Shown here: in pieces, positions 7,557 through 14,944 of the stretch
Numbering within the stretch: position 1 is the stretch's first letter
How the letters are laid out: every line of letters begins with the position of its first letter
DNA from: JBNKDD01 sp050288085
GTDB taxonomy: Bacteria > Chloroflexota > Anaerolineae > Aggregatilineales > UBA3940
DNA length: 29,770 nucleotides
Assembly (NCBI GenBank): GCA_050288085.1
Contig: JBNKDD010000041.1
Span: forward strand, 1-29,770
Direction: 5' to 3'
Program-made: the position numbers and the translations under genes
Notes under the pieces: generated by a model
Databases searched by the model: none
What the model was told of the DNA's origin: nothing
Seen by the model: only the letters and a program-made list of their open reading frames with translations

Positions 7557-8429
7557 TTACGGAATAGTCACGCTGCTGAGTTCCATAAATGAATTGGGCT
7601 CAAGTATCCATGCTCCTTCTTGAGTACTGATTGACCCACCCTTATACACGATCTTAACCGGCCCGACGCCCTCAGCCAGGTAGAGTTGTACACCGGCGCT
7701 GATCACTACCTGTTCGGATTTGCCACTTGGCAGTGTGACCTCAAGATCGAAGAATGCATCTTCATGAATCCCTAACACCATGAAATTCCCGGCAGGGACG
7801 CTAATTTCGCTAAGGTCTTCGGTGCTGTGGAATAAAACCAGCTTTCCACCGCTAATCTGGCCTATAACTTTTTCATTGTCAATCGGCAGGATGATCGTCC
7901 CGGCGGCATCAAGCTCTAAATCCCAGGCTACTGGAGTGCCAAGCGGTAGCAGTTCTGCCGGGGTAGGGAGGTAGTTGCCGCGTGGATTGGTTGCCGTTAC
8001 CCCGTTGCCCAGTTCAGGGTGGCCGACAATGCCTGGTGGGATTCCACTCAATGCTCCATCAAGGCAGTTCAATGTGCTGGTTTGCCCATCGAACATCAGG
8101 GTAGCCCCGCCATCTATTGAAACCGTCTGCGTGATGCTTCGGGTGGCGGTGGGAGTGGTTAGTTCATATATCCAGGTTGCTCCGTTGCGAAGCGGCCATA
8201 ACAGGTGATCGCATGGCCCGCCCGGAACCGCACTGACAACTTCCGGTTGGAACAGCGCCGGGGTGAGGCTGGGTTGGATCGTGTTGGTCGCTGTTGGTAG
8301 GATAGGGGCAAATGCCGATGCTGTTGGAATAGGAGTCGGCAGGGACGGTTCTTTTGCGCAGCCAATCACGCCCAGCAGCGATAATAGTACGGTGAAGAAA
8401 ATGGACAACCTGATTTTGACTTGGTGCAT
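7557..8429 (-). CDS. Lipoprotein of unknown function with Thr-Pro spacer
   Basis: I choose the ATG at 8429, since AAGGAG lies six bases before it; a longer frame to 8456 would put that site inside the gene. The 290-residue product has a lipoprotein signal with lipobox GVIGC (Cys24), a Thr/Pro/Ala-rich spacer (about 25-60), and a beta-rich globular domain. It contains CDHLLWPLRNGATWIYELTT, then FDGQTSTLNCLDG, then ISVPAGNFMVLGIHEDAFF, and near the end YLAEGVGPVKIVYKG. The pattern 'LRNGATWxY ... VPAGxF ... YLAEGVGPVK' is that of DUF3108-like outer proteins that bind lipids or hydrophobic compounds in other bacteria; I treat that as a loose resemblance. It is anchored outside and lies divergent to the AAA+ gene. 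Confidence 0.78.
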   Translation of the reverse strand: MHQVKIRLSIFFTVLLSLLGVIGCAKEPSLPTPIPTASAFAPILPTATNTIQPSLTPALFQPEVVSAVPGGPCDHLLWPLRNGATWIYELTTPTATRSITQTVSIDGGATLMFDGQTSTLNCLDGALSGIPPGIVGHPELGNGVTATNPRGNYLPTPAELLPLGTPVAWDLELDAAGTIILPIDNEKVIGQISGGKLVLFHSTEDLSEISVPAGNFMVLGIHEDAFFDLEVTLPSGKSEQVVISAGVQLYLAEGVGPVKIVYKGGSISTQEGAWILEPNSFMELSSVTIP

Positions 8430-8454
8430 GCACATCTCCTTGATGCCGCCCTCC

Positions 8455-8526
8455 ATTATATACTATATATGCCCCTCGGCTTGAGGAAAAAACCGCCTAA
8501 GTCAATTTTTCATGCTGATGTATAAT
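8455..8526. promoter_or_regulatory. Divergent promoter region between lipoprotein and AAA+ ATPase genes
   Basis: Two consensus -10 boxes point away from each other: TATAAT at 8521-8526 on the plus strand (start near 8533, 33 bases before the ATG at 8566) and TATAAT at 8455-8460 on the minus strand (for the ATG at 8429). Neither has a strong -35, which would fit activator-dependent use. Confidence 0.45.
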
Positions 8527-8565
8527 ACACGTAGCCAATATTTGTTGAGAGAAGGACGAGGCGTA

Positions 8566-10086
8566 ATGGTATTCGAACAGGAATTAGATCTTCTAATTCG
8601 CTCCAGTTACCCGATTATTTACGTGCCCACCCCGGAAGAAGAACGGGCTGAGCAGTTGATCCAGAATGTAGCCGACCAGGGCGGGCGGGCATTGCGCATC
8701 TGGGATTTTGTTGATGGCTTCCGCAACGGGACCGCCAAGAACAATCCGATGAGTGCGCTCACCGAGATCGAAAAAGCGCGCGATGATGTCCCGGCGGTCT
8801 TTGTGATGCGTGACCTCCACCGCTTCCTCGATGATATCCAGATATCACGCAAGCTGCGGAACCTGTCCCGCCATTTGCGTAACAGCCGTAAAACCATGGT
8901 CATTCTGGCTCCAACGCTGCGTATTCCCAACGACCTGGCCGAAGAGATCACCGTGTTAGATTTGCTGCCGCCGACAGCTGAAGAGATCGACGCCGAGCTT
9001 GGTTTTATTTTAGAGCAGGTGAAGGTGAACCTCCTGCCGGGTGAGCGTGACGCCCTGGTAAAAGCCTGCCGGGGTTTGATGATGGATCGCATCCGGCTTG
9101 GTCTGATGCGGGCCGCTGCCAGCTATCACCAGATCGATAACCGGGCCATCCCGATGATGCTCGCAGAGAAGAAGCAGCGTATTCGCCGCACCGAGGTGCT
9201 TGAATTCTGGCCTGCCCCCGAAACCCTGGATGACATCGGCGGCCTCGATATTTTGAAAGCCTGGTTAGAGCAGCGGGCCGCAGCTTTCACCACCGAGGCA
9301 CGCGATTACGGTCTACCTAACCCGAAGGGAATTCTGTTGGTTGGTATCCAGGGAACGGGTAAATCCCTCTCTGCTAAGGCAACCGCCAGCTTATGGCAGC
9401 TACCCCTCCTCCGGCTCGATATTGGCCGCTTGATGGGTGGCCTGGTCGGTGAGAGCGAAGCCCGCACCCGTGAGATGATCCGTATCGCTGAGGCAATGGC
9501 TCCCTGTGTCCTCTTCCTTGACGAGCTAGATAAGGGCTTTGCCGGACTGGGTAGTAGTTTTGTCGGTGACTCCGGTACATCCGCCCGCGTATTCGGGACG
9601 ATCCTGACCTGGATGGAGGAGAAAACGTCTTCCGTCTTTATCGCAGCAACGGCAAATTCGGTCGAATCCCTGCCTCCCGAAGTGCTGCGTAAGGGCCGTT
9701 TCGATGAGATTTTCTTCATCGATCTGCCCAGTGAGCGCGAGCGCCGCGAGATTTTTGAAGTTCACTTGAGCAAGGTTCGCCCGCAGCGAATCCGCGACTT
9801 TGATCTCGAAACCCTGGCATTCCAGAGCGAGGGGCTTAACGGGGCGGAAATTGAGCAGGCTGTATTTGAGGCTATGCATATGGCCTTTGACCGCCGTCGT
9901 GAATTTGAGACGGATGATATTTTGCGGGCGATGTCCTTTATCGTGCCCTTGAGCAAAACTTCCAGCGAGCGAATCCGCCGGATGCAGGAGTGGGCGGCAA
10001 CCGGTCGATGCCGTCCGGCCAGTTCAGATGCGGCTCAGGCTGGGTTGATGGGCCAGCTCTTCGGAGATGCCAGTTTGCCGGGGTAG
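8566..10086 (+). CDS. Ycf46-like AAA+ ATPase
   Basis: The 506-residue protein has a non-catalytic N-terminal domain (1-200, beginning MVFEQELDLLIRSSYPIIYV) and one AAA+ module. Walker A is GIQGTGKS (260-267), Walker B VLFLDELD (315-322, Asp319-Glu320), sensor 1 Asn364 in IAATAN, and the arginine region RKGRFDE (375-381). All catalytic residues are intact, so it should hydrolyse ATP as a ring. Length and architecture match Ycf46 of plastids and cyanobacteria (Slr0374, about 500 residues), reported to affect carbon use in Synechocystis; that role need not apply here, as no photosynthesis gene is in view. The start at 8566 has the ribosome site GAAGGACGAGG. The DUF1257 (Ycf35-like) gene follows, another plastid-type family, which supports a shared pathway. 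Confidence 0.9.
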   Translation: MVFEQELDLLIRSSYPIIYVPTPEEERAEQLIQNVADQGGRALRIWDFVDGFRNGTAKNNPMSALTEIEKARDDVPAVFVMRDLHRFLDDIQISRKLRNLSRHLRNSRKTMVILAPTLRIPNDLAEEITVLDLLPPTAEEIDAELGFILEQVKVNLLPGERDALVKACRGLMMDRIRLGLMRAAASYHQIDNRAIPMMLAEKKQRIRRTEVLEFWPAPETLDDIGGLDILKAWLEQRAAAFTTEARDYGLPNPKGILLVGIQGTGKSLSAKATASLWQLPLLRLDIGRLMGGLVGESEARTREMIRIAEAMAPCVLFLDELDKGFAGLGSSFVGDSGTSARVFGTILTWMEEKTSSVFIAATANSVESLPPEVLRKGRFDEIFFIDLPSERERREIFEVHLSKVRPQRIRDFDLETLAFQSEGLNGAEIEQAVFEAMHMAFDRRREFETDDILRAMSFIVPLSKTSSERIRRMQEWAATGRCRPASSDAAQAGLMGQLFGDASLPG

Positions 10087-10151
10087 ATATGAAGCGATTG
10101 CTGTTGATTAGAATGTACTGGCGTTAGATATCAATGAAGAGTATTATACTA

Positions 10152-10180
10152 TTGACATGTTCCCTGAAAACAAGTATGTT
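10152..10180 (+). promoter_or_regulatory. Promoter of the DUF1257-DUF2997 genes
   Basis: TTGACA (10152-10157), a 17-base spacer and TATGTT (10175-10180). The -10 is embedded in a perfect inverted repeat (10170-10187), so initiation is probably repressor-controlled. The ATG at 10221 has the site AAGGAG. Confidence 0.55.
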
Positions 10181-10187
10181 TACTTGT
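10170..10187. promoter_or_regulatory. Perfect 7-bp inverted repeat over the -10 box, probable operator
   Basis: Arms ACAAGTA (10170-10176) and TACTTGT (10181-10187) with spacer TGTT. It spans the whole -10 hexamer, the classic place for a repressor dimer to exclude RNA polymerase. No regulator gene is visible beside it. Confidence 0.5.
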
Positions 10188-10220
10188 ATAGTGGGTAAAT
10201 TGAAGTAAGGAGTTTGGAAG

Positions 10221-10592
10221 ATGTCACACTTTACGCGCGTACGGACCCAGTTACGCAATATTGAGACTGTGAAGAAGGCATTGGAAGATCTGGGCTATAA
10301 GGTTGAAGAGGGTGCTGTGCGCGGATATGCCGGGCAGCAGGCCAACGCTGAACTCGTCGTCCGGCTGGATGGCAAATTCGACATGGGTTTCCGCCGTGAG
10401 GGGAGCAATGTCGTTATGGTGGCCGATTTCTGGGGGCTCCGCATGAACCGCGAAGAGTTCTTGCAGAAGCTCTCCCAGCGTTATGCCTACATCACCGTCA
10501 TTGAGCAGGCCGAACAGACTGGCTTCCAGATGATGACCGAAGAGGTTCAGCAGGACGGAAGCATCCGCCTGGTGATGCAGCGCTGGTCATAA
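10221..10592 (+). CDS. DUF1257 (Ycf35-like) protein
   Basis: The 123-residue soluble protein opens with MSHFTRVRTQLRNIETVKKALEDLG, the signature start of DUF1257, known as Ycf35 in red-algal plastids and cyanobacteria. The middle has YAGQQANAELVVRL and FDMGFRREGSNVVMVADFWG, and the end has IRLVMQRWS, as usual for the family. No catalytic motif is known; the family role is not established. AAGGAG lies eight bases before the ATG. It is followed after 15 bases by DUF2997, its common partner, and preceded by the Ycf46-like ATPase, so the three plastid-associated families lie together. It has its own promoter with an operator-like repeat, so its level may be set separately from the ATPase. Confidence 0.92.
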   Translation: MSHFTRVRTQLRNIETVKKALEDLGYKVEEGAVRGYAGQQANAELVVRLDGKFDMGFRREGSNVVMVADFWGLRMNREEFLQKLSQRYAYITVIEQAEQTGFQMMTEEVQQDGSIRLVMQRWS

Positions 10593-10607
10593 GCCCTGGA
10601 GTTTCTC

Positions 10608-10808
10608 ATGCCGAAACAAGAGATTGAGTTTGTCATCAAACCTGATGGCACAGTTGAGGAACGTGTGACGGGTGTATCTGGCCCGGACTGTGAAAAGGTC
10701 ACCGAGGCTATCGAAAAAGCGCTGGGTGATGTTACCAAGCGTGACCGCACCTCGGATTACTACGACGAATCGCAAAGCTCCGGCCAAACGGTGTCTACCG
10801 GCTCATAG
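10608..10808 (+). CDS. DUF2997 small protein
   Basis: The 66-residue product contains the family core IEFVIKPDGTVEERVTGVSG, then CEKVTEAIEKALG, and a DRTSDYYDE tail, matching the DUF2997 pattern of a beta hairpin around P-D-G-T-V, a helix after a conserved Cys, and a polar end. The TGGAG ribosome site lies six bases before the ATG. It follows DUF1257 by 15 bases, and an intrinsic terminator begins 29 bases after its stop. The function of the family is unknown; its constant company with DUF1257 suggests a complex or a common target. Confidence 0.88.
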   Translation: MPKQEIEFVIKPDGTVEERVTGVSGPDCEKVTEAIEKALGDVTKRDRTSDYYDESQSSGQTVSTGS

Positions 10809-10836
10809 GTCCGCCAGCGGTAGTATTGTAATCAGA

Positions 10837-10893
10837 CCCCACCACCCAGCCTGACTGTTTGTGCCAGGTGGGGGGTGGGGATTATTATTTTTT
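10837..10893 (+). terminator. Intrinsic terminator or attenuator inside the gene cluster
   Basis: The stem pairs CCCCACC (10837-10843) with GGTGGGG (10874-10880), then CCCA with TGGG after one A-G mismatch, then CCTG with CAGG; the loop is 11 bases. ATTATTATTTTTT follows, so it should end most transcription from the DUF1257 promoter. The next gene starts about 10 bases later and shows no promoter of its own, so partial read-through is likely. Confidence 0.75.
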
Positions 10894-10901
10894 GGGGGAC
10901 T

Positions 10902-11099
10902 GTGTTGGTACAAAATCTTCCTGACTCTGAAGATGGGGATCTGCCGGTTGAAGTTGAAATCTACATTCAACCTGATGGGACGGTTGTTTTTGCTGATTTA
11001 GCGGCTGATACAGTTCCCATTGCGCAGCAGCTAAACCCGGATCAACCTCTGATCTGCGATGTCCCGCCCGATACCAAGAGGACAGCCGATGATGATTAA
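10902..11099 (+). CDS. Small acidic DUF2997-like protein
   Basis: About 65 residues. The start is GTG at 10902 or TTG at 10905; the earlier in-frame GTG at 10875 lies in the terminator stem and is unlikely. GGGGG before the start is the only ribosome-site candidate, and its spacing fits the TTG at 10905 better (six bases). Near residue 16 the segment VEVEIYIQPDGTVVFADL matches the DUF2997 hairpin QEIEFVIKPDGTV two genes upstream, at E-x-E-[IF]-x-I-x-P-D-G-T-V. The helix with the conserved Cys is not matched. The end (PDTKRTADDD) is strongly polar. It overlaps the start of the GrpE-like gene by 11 bases, so the two are probably coupled in translation. I read it as a diverged DUF2997 relative; function unknown. 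Confidence 0.72.
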   Translation: MLVQNLPDSEDGDLPVEVEIYIQPDGTVVFADLAADTVPIAQQLNPDQPLICDVPPDTKRTADDD

Positions 11100-11697
11100 G
11101 CAGATGTTGTTGGCTTTATTTCAACCTGTTTGGGATCGGATCAGTGTGATTTTATTGCGCCGTGAGATCATGCGTTATAAGGCTTCTCACTATGACTTGT
11201 TGATGGATAATGTTCAGGGCTTGCGCCGCGCGATTGAGACTCAGAAGCGTGCCCAGGATGATTTACACAAGCAGATTGATCAACGCGACCGCCAGGTCGA
11301 AAAACTGCGTGAGGAATATGCCGCATTAGAGGCACGCCGTGAATCGGAGGGGAAAATATCCGTCCGCTCCGAGCGTCTGGCACTCTTCAAGCAGTTGCAG
11401 CCGGTTGCTACCCAGCTCCCAACGCTGAGGGTCGCCGTTGAGAATGGTGCTGACCTCAAAGCCCGTGATGTTCTGGATGTTATTGCCCCTCTCGATCAAA
11501 TGCTGGTTGATCTGGGCTTCGAGAGGATCGGTGCAGCCGGGGCGACCCTGGCATTTGACCCCCAGCGACATAAGCCGGTAGGACGTGGTGCTCGTTCCGT
11601 CTCACCTGATGATACCGTCCGGGTGCGTTATGTCGGCTACATGTATGGTGATGAGGTAATATGTAAAGCTGAAGTTACCCTGATAGAGCAAAACTAG
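11089..11697 (+). CDS. GrpE-like nucleotide exchange factor
   Basis: The 202-residue protein starts at ATG 11089 with AAGAGGA six bases before it; an earlier frame start at 11059 lies deep in the upstream gene. Residues 40-90 are a coiled coil rich in Gln, Arg and Glu (RRAIETQKRAQDDLHKQ, EKLREEYAALEARRE), as in the GrpE dimer stalk. The helix bundle part (about 100-145) and the C-terminal beta domain follow: FDPQRHKPVG and VRVRYVGYMYGDEVICKAEV match the GrpE pattern F-D-P-x-x-H ... V-x-x-x-G-Y-x-x-G-D-x-[IL]. It should release ADP from the Hsp70 encoded immediately downstream. It is shorter in its N-terminal region and clearly diverged from the housekeeping GrpE, so it is probably dedicated to this cluster. 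No DnaJ gene is in view. Confidence 0.85.
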   Translation: MMIKQMLLALFQPVWDRISVILLRREIMRYKASHYDLLMDNVQGLRRAIETQKRAQDDLHKQIDQRDRQVEKLREEYAALEARRESEGKISVRSERLALFKQLQPVATQLPTLRVAVENGADLKARDVLDVIAPLDQMLVDLGFERIGAAGATLAFDPQRHKPVGRGARSVSPDDTVRVRYVGYMYGDEVICKAEVTLIEQN

Positions 11698-11718
11698 AGG
11701 AGATCGTCGTCGTACCCA

Positions 11719-13359
11719 ATGAGAAAAGTAGCTATTGATTTTGGAACCACCAATACCGTTGTCGCCGTGTGGAGGGAATCAACCAACGCCCCGGAGACGC
11801 TCCATTTGCCGGGATTAAGCACCCCGTCTGTCGAAGGTCAGCCGCCGCTGATCCCCTCGCTGCTCTATCTATCGAATGGTGCAAATGATCAGATTATTGC
11901 CGGTCATGCCGTTCGTGCTGAGGGTTATGATGTCCAGGGCGACGAACGTTTCTTCGCATCCTTTAAGCGTGGCATTGCGGCGCGGAGCCGTCCTTTAGCC
12001 CGTTCGATTGACGGCGCTGCCTGGGATGACGCCCGTGCCGGAGAAACCTTTTTGGCGGCGGTTGTTAGCGAGGTACTGCAACACGAACCGGCAGCTATCG
12101 ATGAACTGGTGTTGACCGTCCCCGTCCAGAGTTTTGAGCGCTATCTCAAGTGGCTCCGTGATGAAACCCGGATTGCCAGCCAGAGCGCCGGATGGGGTAT
12201 CCACCGCGTTCGGATCGTCGATGAGAGCACTGCGGCGGCACTGGGTTATGAAGTCCGTACACCGGGTGAGTTGATTATGGTCTTTGATTGCGGCGGCGGC
12301 ACGTTGGATGTGTCGTTGGTGCAGATGCCGGTAGCGGATGACAGTGGGGGAATTGTATTCGACCTGGGTGAACCGGTCCCCGGTGCGAGTATAGAAGAAG
12401 ATCAGCCCGAAGCGCGTGTCATTGCCAAGTCGGGCCGCGTTTTAGGTGGAGATGATATCGATCACTGGCTGCTCGATGAGTTATTGACCCGGAACGAAGT
12501 CGACCGCAGTGAAGTCGGTGATGCTTACAGCCAGTTAAAGATCGCTGTCGAAAACGCCAAGATACGCCTCTCTACCCACGAGACGGCTGAGATCAGCGTC
12601 TTTGACCCGGATACCTATAAAACCTACCGCGCGACGTTTACCCGCAGCCAGCTTGAAAGCATTCTCGACCAACACGATTTCTATAACCGTATTCAGCAAA
12701 CTATTGATAAAACCCTGCGGAGTGCACGTTCGAGGGGAATCTTCCCGGAGGATATCGGCGCAGTATTGATGGTTGGCGGCACGGCCCTGATCCCATCGAT
12801 CCGGCGGATGCTGCGCACCCTGTTTGGCCCTGAGCGAGTTATGGAGCATAAGCCATTTGAGGCGGTTGCACATGGTGCATTGGGGCTGGCTGTTGGGATG
12901 GGACTCGACGATTTCCTGTATCATTCCTATGGGGTACGCCATCTCAGCCCGATCACTAACCGCCATGAATGGGAGGAAATCATCCCGGCTGGTACACGCT
13001 ATCCCCTGCAATCGCCCGTAAAGCTGATCCTGACTGCCTCGCGTGATGGTCAGGAGGCCCTTGAATTGGTCATTGGCGAGGTAGAAGAAAGTGCGGGCGG
13101 TATTGCTGAGGTCATGTTCGGTGACCGCGCCATCCTGATGGTTGAAGGCGGTGGCTTGGAACTGCGACAGGTTGTTGCCCTGAATGACGAGGATGGCGCA
13201 CGCACCGTTGCCCACCTTGATCCACCCGGCAAAGCGGGTGCGGATCGGGTAGAAGTCTTGTTTGAAGTTGATCAGAACCGTACCCTACGTGTGACGGTAA
13301 ACGATTTACAGACAAAAAAGGCGTTGCTGCGCAATGTGCCGGTAGTTGAATTAAGGTAA
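11719..13359 (+). CDS. Non-canonical Hsp70-family ATPase
   Basis: The 546-residue protein has the actin/Hsp70 ATPase fold: phosphate-1 IDFGTTNTVVAV (6-17), the DESTAAALGYE segment (168-178), phosphate-2 FDCGGGTLDVSL (189-200), and the adenosine motif VLMVGGTALIPSIRRML (349-365). The substrate part (about 405-546) is only some 140 residues, with no recognisable helical lid and no EEVD or DnaK-type tail, unlike DnaK (about 620-640). A 30-residue acidic insert (206-236) lies between phosphate-2 and VLGGDDID. It follows the GrpE-like gene by 21 bases; GAGGAG is present but 17 bases from the ATG, farther than usual, so translation may be weak or depend on the upstream gene. A specialised chaperone or ATP-driven clamp for the neighbouring HEAT proteins is plausible. 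Confidence 0.92.
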   Translation: MRKVAIDFGTTNTVVAVWRESTNAPETLHLPGLSTPSVEGQPPLIPSLLYLSNGANDQIIAGHAVRAEGYDVQGDERFFASFKRGIAARSRPLARSIDGAAWDDARAGETFLAAVVSEVLQHEPAAIDELVLTVPVQSFERYLKWLRDETRIASQSAGWGIHRVRIVDESTAAALGYEVRTPGELIMVFDCGGGTLDVSLVQMPVADDSGGIVFDLGEPVPGASIEEDQPEARVIAKSGRVLGGDDIDHWLLDELLTRNEVDRSEVGDAYSQLKIAVENAKIRLSTHETAEISVFDPDTYKTYRATFTRSQLESILDQHDFYNRIQQTIDKTLRSARSRGIFPEDIGAVLMVGGTALIPSIRRMLRTLFGPERVMEHKPFEAVAHGALGLAVGMGLDDFLYHSYGVRHLSPITNRHEWEEIIPAGTRYPLQSPVKLILTASRDGQEALELVIGEVEESAGGIAEVMFGDRAILMVEGGGLELRQVVALNDEDGARTVAHLDPPGKAGADRVEVLFEVDQNRTLRVTVNDLQTKKALLRNVPVVELR

Positions 13360-13405
13360 GATTCGCAAAGCGATAGCTCAATACTGTGGCTTTCCTGGTC
13401 AGAAA

Positions 13406-13433
13406 TTGTCATCTATTTCCACCTGAACATATT
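13406..13433 (+). promoter_or_regulatory. Weak promoter candidate before the pseudo-receiver gene
   Basis: TTGTCA (13406-13411), a 16-base spacer and CATATT (13428-13433). The start would be near 13440, 13 bases before the ATG at 13453, where no ribosome site is seen. It sits in the only real gap (93 bases) of this part of the cluster. Confidence 0.3.
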
Positions 13434-13452
13434 TGACGGACAAACCCTAGCC

Positions 13453-14205
13453 ATGAAGCGTACCAGGCCCAATGGCCGTGAACCCCAACTTGGTGGCAAG
13501 TATATAACCGGCATGGAGCCTGCTCTCAGCCGCGAATTTAGTTCGCTGTATGGCCCATTCAGGCAAAGCGGTCTCGAAGCTCCTCCGGTGGTGGGGCGGC
13601 GTCGCCCATTGGTCGTGCTGGCCGAACCGGATGATAGCGCAGCCGAATTGGTCGTCTTGCTGGCCGGTTCAAACGGTTATGAGGTACGACGGACCGCTGA
13701 TGGCCGGGAAGCCTTGCGGCTGGTACACGCGCTTGAACCGAATCTGATCGTGGTTAAGAAACGATTGTTGGGTCTAAACGGACTTGAAATGATCTACCGG
13801 ATGCGCAAAGATCCGAATAAACTAATCTCCCGTTTGCCAATTCTGGTGATGGATGTATATCACCACCAGCAGGATGTACTGTCGGCTTTTAAATTTGGAG
13901 CCGATGATTACCTGATGATGCCTTATGACGCTTCGGGTATGCTTTCTTGCTGGAACCGGGTCATTGCCCGATTTCTTCGTCCTGCACCATTGACCGCGCT
14001 GCTTAATCAAAATGAGATTGTTCGCCGGGCTGCCCTGTCTCATCTCCTTGAGGCCCGGCCCGATGGTCTGGTGGCAGGTCTATCCGATCTGCTATACCAG
14101 CCTGATCCTTCAATCCGATCGGCTGTTTCCTGGGCACTGCGGGCCATCGGAACTGGCGAAGCCCTCAGTGCGCTGGAGCGTTCCCGGAGTTTCCTGCATG
14201 AATAA
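13453..14205 (+). CDS. Degenerate receiver-domain protein with N-terminal EPxL motif and HEAT-like tail
   Basis: The 250-residue protein has three parts. Residues 7-25 carry two copies of a short motif (GREPQLGG, then TGMEPAL) shared with the next genes. Residues 52-175 form a CheY-like receiver fold (RRPLVVLAEPDD ... FGADDYLMMPYD). The phosphoryl-accepting Asp position holds Lys102 (NLIVVKKRLLGLNGLE), the switch Thr/Ser position holds Asp134, and the conserved Lys is Met156, so phosphorylation is very unlikely: a pseudo-receiver. Residues 178-245 contain two HEAT-like helical repeats (EIVRRAALSHLLEAR, SIRSAVSWALRAIG). It probably acts as an interaction adaptor. Its stop overlaps the next start by eight bases (ATGAATAA), so expression is coupled. 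Confidence 0.85.
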   Translation: MKRTRPNGREPQLGGKYITGMEPALSREFSSLYGPFRQSGLEAPPVVGRRRPLVVLAEPDDSAAELVVLLAGSNGYEVRRTADGREALRLVHALEPNLIVVKKRLLGLNGLEMIYRMRKDPNKLISRLPILVMDVYHHQQDVLSAFKFGADDYLMMPYDASGMLSCWNRVIARFLRPAPLTALLNQNEIVRRAALSHLLEARPDGLVAGLSDLLYQPDPSIRSAVSWALRAIGTGEALSALERSRSFLHE

Positions 14206-14944
14206 AGCCAGGCAAAGTACCGGCGATGAACCATCACTTGGCGGTCAGGCCCACATAAGGTTGTCAGGGTTGGAGCCGGGTCTGGGTGGTGAGCGGCGTA
14301 TTAAACCTGACCCACGTACCCTGAATGCCCTGCTTGATGATAATTCTGACGATTGGCAGCGATCTATTAACGACGTCTTAAATGCTGGTCACGGGCGCAT
14401 CTACGCACTGGAATTGATCAAAATTGTGGCTGCGGACCGGAGGAGGCGTAGTCGTCGGCCCGGTGGTTTGCCGGTCGGATACGGCACTTCGCAGCGTATT
14501 GCGGCTACTCGTGCCCTTGAGGCCTTTGGCGAAGAGGTCGCTGTTCAAGCCCTGGTTGATCTGTTAGATGACCGTGAATGGTGGTTGGGCCAATATGCCA
14601 TTGATGCGCTGATCTCGGTCGGTTCCCCTGCCGTTGAGGAATTGATCGCGGTGCTGTCAAAGAGCCTCGACCCGATTGTTCGCCGCCGGGCAGCGTTAAT
14701 CCTGGGCGGTATCCGGGATTTACGGGCGTTGGAGCCATTGACTGAGGCTTTACAGGATGATCCGGTGGGTTGGGTCCGTGAATGTGCGGCAAAGGGCCTG
14801 GGCCAACTGAGTACCCGGCAGGCTGTACCCGCCCTTCAATTAGCCTATCGTGAAGACCCAGATAGAGACGTTCGCTATGCTGCTCGAACAGCTCTTGAGC
14901 AGTTGGGTGTAGAGAGTCATGCAAATAATGGACGTGCAATCTAA
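14198..14944 (+). CDS. HEAT-repeat protein with N-terminal EPxL motif
   Basis: The 248-residue protein starts at ATG 14198, overlapping the preceding stop. Residues 9-31 carry the shared motif twice (GDEPSLGG and GLEPGLGG). A short helix region with DPRTLNALLDD follows. The rest is four to five HEAT/PBS-lyase-type repeats, for example RIAATRALEAFGEEVAVQAL, QYAIDALISVGSPAVEELI, RRRAALILGGIRDLRALEPL and VRECAAKGLGQL, and ends near RYAARTALEQLG. Such alpha-solenoids bind proteins and have no enzymatic residues. A basic patch (DRRRRSRRPGG) lies near 85-95. The gene overlaps the next by up to 26 bases. Probable scaffold within the Hsp70/AAA+ assembly, by context. Confidence 0.85.
   Translation: MNKARQSTGDEPSLGGQAHIRLSGLEPGLGGERRIKPDPRTLNALLDDNSDDWQRSINDVLNAGHGRIYALELIKIVAADRRRRSRRPGGLPVGYGTSQRIAATRALEAFGEEVAVQALVDLLDDREWWLGQYAIDALISVGSPAVEELIAVLSKSLDPIVRRRAALILGGIRDLRALEPLTEALQDDPVGWVRECAAKGLGQLSTRQAVPALQLAYREDPDRDVRYAARTALEQLGVESHANNGRAI

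Noticed and set aside
10060..10086. GDASLPG at the end of the AAA+ ATPase as another EPxL-type motif
   Set aside because: It lacks the Glu-Pro and Gly-Gly parts and is at the C-terminus; too weak a match.
10875..10901. GTG at 10875 as start of the small acidic protein
   Set aside because: It lies in the 3' arm of the terminator stem, has no ribosome site and would add an unusual GIIIFWGT segment.
12535..13215. 226-codon minus-strand open frame inside the Hsp70 gene
   Set aside because: It is fully antisense to a gene with intact ATPase motifs, has no ribosome site and shows no family pattern; an effect of codon bias.
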